Source of the DNA: CAIOSQ01 sp044359885 | GTDB taxonomy: Bacteria; Pseudomonadota; Alphaproteobacteria; CACIAM-22H2 | Assembly: GCA_044359885.1 (NCBI GenBank) | Contig: JBIKLI010000218.1 | Location: 1-7,509, forward strand | Reading direction: 5' to 3' | Length of the DNA stretch: 7,509 nt | In this document: piece after piece, positions 5,633 through 7,509 of the stretch | Numbering within the stretch: position 1 is the stretch's first letter | Layout of the letters: the number at the start of each line of letters is the position of its first letter | Position numbers and translations under genes: made by a program | Notes under the pieces: model-generated | The model's database searches: none | Told to the model about the DNA's origin: nothing | The model's input: only the letters and a program-made list of their open reading frames with translations

Positions 5633-7234
5633 ATGAACGGCAGGCGGCCTCGCATCGCATCGATGCATGGCGTTGTTGCAGCTGCACATCCGATGGCGGC
5701 GCAGGCGGGCGCCCAGATGCTGCGCGAGGGAGGGAATGCCTTCGACGCGATCGCGGCGACCGCGGCGGCGCTGAACGTCGCCGAGCCTTTCATGTCCGGT
5801 CTCGCCGGCATGGGCATGGCGACCGCTTACGTGGCGCGCGAGAAGCGCGTGCGTACGCTCGACTTCATCACGCGCGTTCCGTCGAAGCTGCCGATCGAGC
5901 GGTTCAAGCGGCGCGAGGATCTGGCGCGCGGTCCGCTCGCCTGCGGCACCCCCGGCAATCTCGCGGGATGGTGCGAACTGGTCAGGGCCTATGGGCGCAA
6001 GTCGCTTGCCGACGTGTTTCGCCCGGCCATCGCGCTTGCGCGCGACGGCATCGTCCTGACCGAGTTCGGCGAGAGCAAGTTCATGGAGGCGGCGCGCGAA
6101 TTGAAGAACTACCCGGCCTTCTTCGGGGACTGGAACCGCACCTATGCCTTCGGTCATGGCGAAGTGCGCGCTGGCCAGGTGCTGAAGCAGCCGGAACTGG
6201 CGCGGACCTACGAGGCGATCGCGGCCGAGGGCCCGGGCCATCTGCACGGCGGAGCGCTCGGCAAGGCGATCGTCGGTCATGCGCGCAAGCTCGGCGGCTG
6301 CCTGAGCCAGGAGGATTTCGAAGCGGTGAAGCCGGCCTGGCTCGATCCGGTCAGCGCCGATTACCGCGGCATGACCATCCATACCCTGCCGCCACCCTGC
6401 GAGGGCTTCCAGTATCTTCTGACGCTGCGGATCCTCGACGGCTTCGACATCGCGCGGCTGGAGCGCGACGGCGTCGAGCATCTCGATCTGGTCTATCGCG
6501 CCATTCGCGTCGCCGCCGGCGCGCGCATCGCCTACAACAATCCCACCCTGCGCAAGCTGCGCTCGCTGCTCGACGACGCCTTCGTCGCCAGGCTGCGCAA
6601 GCGCGTCGCCGACGGCAAGCCGATCGACGGCCCGACCGAGCAATGGATCGAGCCGAAGCCGATCGACGAGCGCAAGGAGCATACGACGTCCTTCTCGGCC
6701 GCCGACCGCGAAGGCAACGTCGTCTGCCTGACCCAGAGCCTGGGGGCGGGCTTCGGATGCGGCGTCGTCGTTCCTGGCACCGGCGTGTGCCTGAACAATT
6801 TCCTCTATTGGGGCGAGGTCAATCCGAAGGGCACCAATTACATGCGCCCCGGCGGGCCGCTGGCGCTGCCGACCGCGCCCAGCATCGGTACGCGCAAGGG
6901 CAGGCCGGTCCTGGCGCTGGGCACGCCGGGCAGCTACGGCATCTGCCAGACCCAGACCCAGACGATGGTGCAGCTGATGGATTACGGGTTGCCGATCCAG
7001 GACGCGATCGAGGCGCCGCGCGCGCGGCTGTGGGACGGGCGCCGGGTGCAGATCGAAAGCCGGATCCGGCCGCAAGTCATCGAGGCGCTGAAGGCCCGAG
7101 GTCACGATGCGGAGGCCTATCTGCCATGGACCATGACGGTCGGCGGCATGCACGGCATCGTCATCGATCCCGTCAGCGGCGCGATGACCGGTGGCTGCGA
7201 TCCGCGTCGGGACGGCTACGTCGCGACGGCATGA
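5633..7234 (+). CDS. Gamma-glutamyltranspeptidase-fold Ntn hydrolase (GGT-like, probable non-glutamyl substrate)
   Basis: The 533 residues cover the whole GGT family: MLREGGNAFDAIAA (29-42), ACGTPGNLAGW (103-113), LPPPCEGFQ in the large-subunit region, and the autoprocessing junction EHTTSFSAAD. Thr351 is the predicted new N-terminal nucleophile, splitting the chain into about 350- and 183-residue subunits. Downstream are TQSLGAGFG (367-375), PGTGVCLNN (381-389) and LGTPGS (429-434). Canonical GGTs transfer or hydrolyse gamma-glutamyl groups. Aligned from memory to E. coli GGT, the pocket residues differ: Arg114 is Ile79, Asn411 is Gly371, Asp433 is Trp393, Ser462/Ser463 are Ala411/Leu412, and Gly484 is Ser434. 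A different acyl group is therefore likely, as in GGT-fold acylases. No signal peptide is visible, so the enzyme should be cytosolic, unlike periplasmic E. coli GGT. It follows the PLP-enzyme gene by 75 bases on the same strand, probably in one operon. Confidence 0.9.
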   Translation: MNGRRPRIASMHGVVAAAHPMAAQAGAQMLREGGNAFDAIAATAAALNVAEPFMSGLAGMGMATAYVAREKRVRTLDFITRVPSKLPIERFKRREDLARGPLACGTPGNLAGWCELVRAYGRKSLADVFRPAIALARDGIVLTEFGESKFMEAARELKNYPAFFGDWNRTYAFGHGEVRAGQVLKQPELARTYEAIAAEGPGHLHGGALGKAIVGHARKLGGCLSQEDFEAVKPAWLDPVSADYRGMTIHTLPPPCEGFQYLLTLRILDGFDIARLERDGVEHLDLVYRAIRVAAGARIAYNNPTLRKLRSLLDDAFVARLRKRVADGKPIDGPTEQWIEPKPIDERKEHTTSFSAADREGNVVCLTQSLGAGFGCGVVVPGTGVCLNNFLYWGEVNPKGTNYMRPGGPLALPTAPSIGTRKGRPVLALGTPGSYGICQTQTQTMVQLMDYGLPIQDAIEAPRARLWDGRRVQIESRIRPQVIEALKARGHDAEAYLPWTMTVGGMHGIVIDPVSGAMTGGCDPRRDGYVATA

Positions 7235-7239
7235 CCTGC

Positions 7240-7267
7240 GGGGCGGCAGCCGCGAGGGTTGCCGCCC
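7240..7267. terminator. Hairpin between convergent genes, possible bidirectional terminator
   Basis: GGGCGGCAGC (7241-7250) pairs with GTTGCCGCCC (7258-7267), with one G-T wobble and a 7-base loop. It fills the 33-base gap between the GGT-like stop and the stop of the convergent minus-strand gene. Its position suits transcription ending from both sides, but neither strand has a T-run after the stem. It is either a non-canonical terminator or an RNA 3'-end stabiliser. Confidence 0.4.
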
Positions 7268-7509
7268 TCACACGTCGCCCAAACCATCCTTCCCCGCGTC
7301 GCGCTCGCGCAGATAATCCTCCGTGGTGCGCGGCCGCGGACGCGGCCGCGCGGCGTAGGGATCGACGCCATCCTCGACGACCAGCGTCACGCGGCAGGCC
7401 TCGCAGAGCATCAGCAGGTCGAGCCGTTTCGCGTTCTCTCCCTGGAACATCCAATGGTGCCCGGCCAGCTTGGCGCGGACCTTGTCGATCGAGCTCTTCG
7501 TCCCGAAGG
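7268..7509 (-). CDS. Unrecognised protein, C-terminal 80 residues (5' end outside window)
   Basis: The frame is open from the right edge to a TGA at 7270-7268. The only in-window ATG, at 7450, lacks a ribosome binding site and the frame continues upstream of it (FGTKSSIDKVRAKLAG...), so the real start is probably beyond 7509. I do not recognise the family. Visible features are a single CxxC pair in MLCEACRVTLVVEDG, a basic Arg-Pro stretch (RPRPRPR) and a charged tail TTEDYLRERDAGKDGLGDV. The balanced Asp/Glu/Lys content supports a real protein over the competing frame at 7173-7454, which is almost only Arg/Ala/Gly. It is convergent to the GGT-like gene and probably unrelated to the cluster. 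A cytosolic location is likely as far as can be seen. Confidence 0.6.
   Translation of the reverse strand, partial: FGTKSSIDKVRAKLAGHHWMFQGENAKRLDLLMLCEACRVTLVVEDGVDPYAARPRPRPRTTEDYLRERDAGKDGLGDV

Noticed and set aside
4835..7153. Open frame of 772 codons on the minus strand antisense to the PLP enzyme and GGT-like genes
   Set aside because: It lies wholly opposite two well-supported genes, its product is Arg/Ala/His-rich with no domain, and long antisense frames are expected when third positions are G/C.
7173..7454. Minus-strand frame of 93 codons overlapping the right-end gene and the GGT-like 3' end
   Set aside because: It overlaps the GGT-like coding end and is almost only Arg/Ala/Gly; the alternative frame ending at 7268 has balanced composition and continues off the edge.
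1..7509. CRISPR array, tRNA, rRNA, insertion sequence or attachment site
   Set aside because: I looked on both strands and saw no regularly spaced repeats, cloverleaf, transposase motifs or terminal inverted repeats.

Overview
The window is very GC-rich and almost fully coding. Codons end mostly in G or C, which keeps several long antisense frames open. Base composition, strong GGAG/AGGAGG ribosome binding sites and the gene families suggest a high-GC proteobacterium, most likely an alphaproteobacterium. This is inferred from style and content; there is no rRNA or other marker gene here.

Layout. Three genes read leftward from a central divergent promoter region (about 3759-4045). They are a first M81/MlrC-family metallopeptidase-like protein (2244-3758), a second, divergent M81 paralogue (719-2182), and a SelA/DgaE-like PLP enzyme that runs off the left edge (1-722). 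The leftward genes are tightly linked: the last junction is an ATGA overlap, and the M81-M81 gap is spanned by a 22-codon mini-ORF that overlaps ATGA-style at both ends. Two genes read rightward: a second SelA-like PLP enzyme with an extra beta-rich C-terminal domain (4046-5557) and a gamma-glutamyltranspeptidase-like Ntn hydrolase (5633-7234). A stem-loop lies between these two. A GC-rich hairpin then separates the hydrolase from a convergent, partial, unrecognised gene on the minus strand (7268-7509).

How the genes may work together. The set is two M81 metalloenzymes, two fold-type-I PLP enzymes of the SelA/D-glucosaminate-6-phosphate ammonia-lyase type, and one GGT-fold amidohydrolase. It reads as a catabolic or salvage locus for an amide- or peptide-linked amino compound: hydrolases release an amino acid or amino sugar acid, and PLP enzymes eliminate or deaminate it. 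The substrate is unknown. The most informative detail is that the GGT-like protein keeps its autoprocessing/catalytic threonine, while the residues that hold the gamma-glutamyl group in E. coli GGT are replaced. Its substrate is therefore probably not gamma-glutamyl. No transporter, regulator, mobile element, tRNA, rRNA or CRISPR array is visible in the window.
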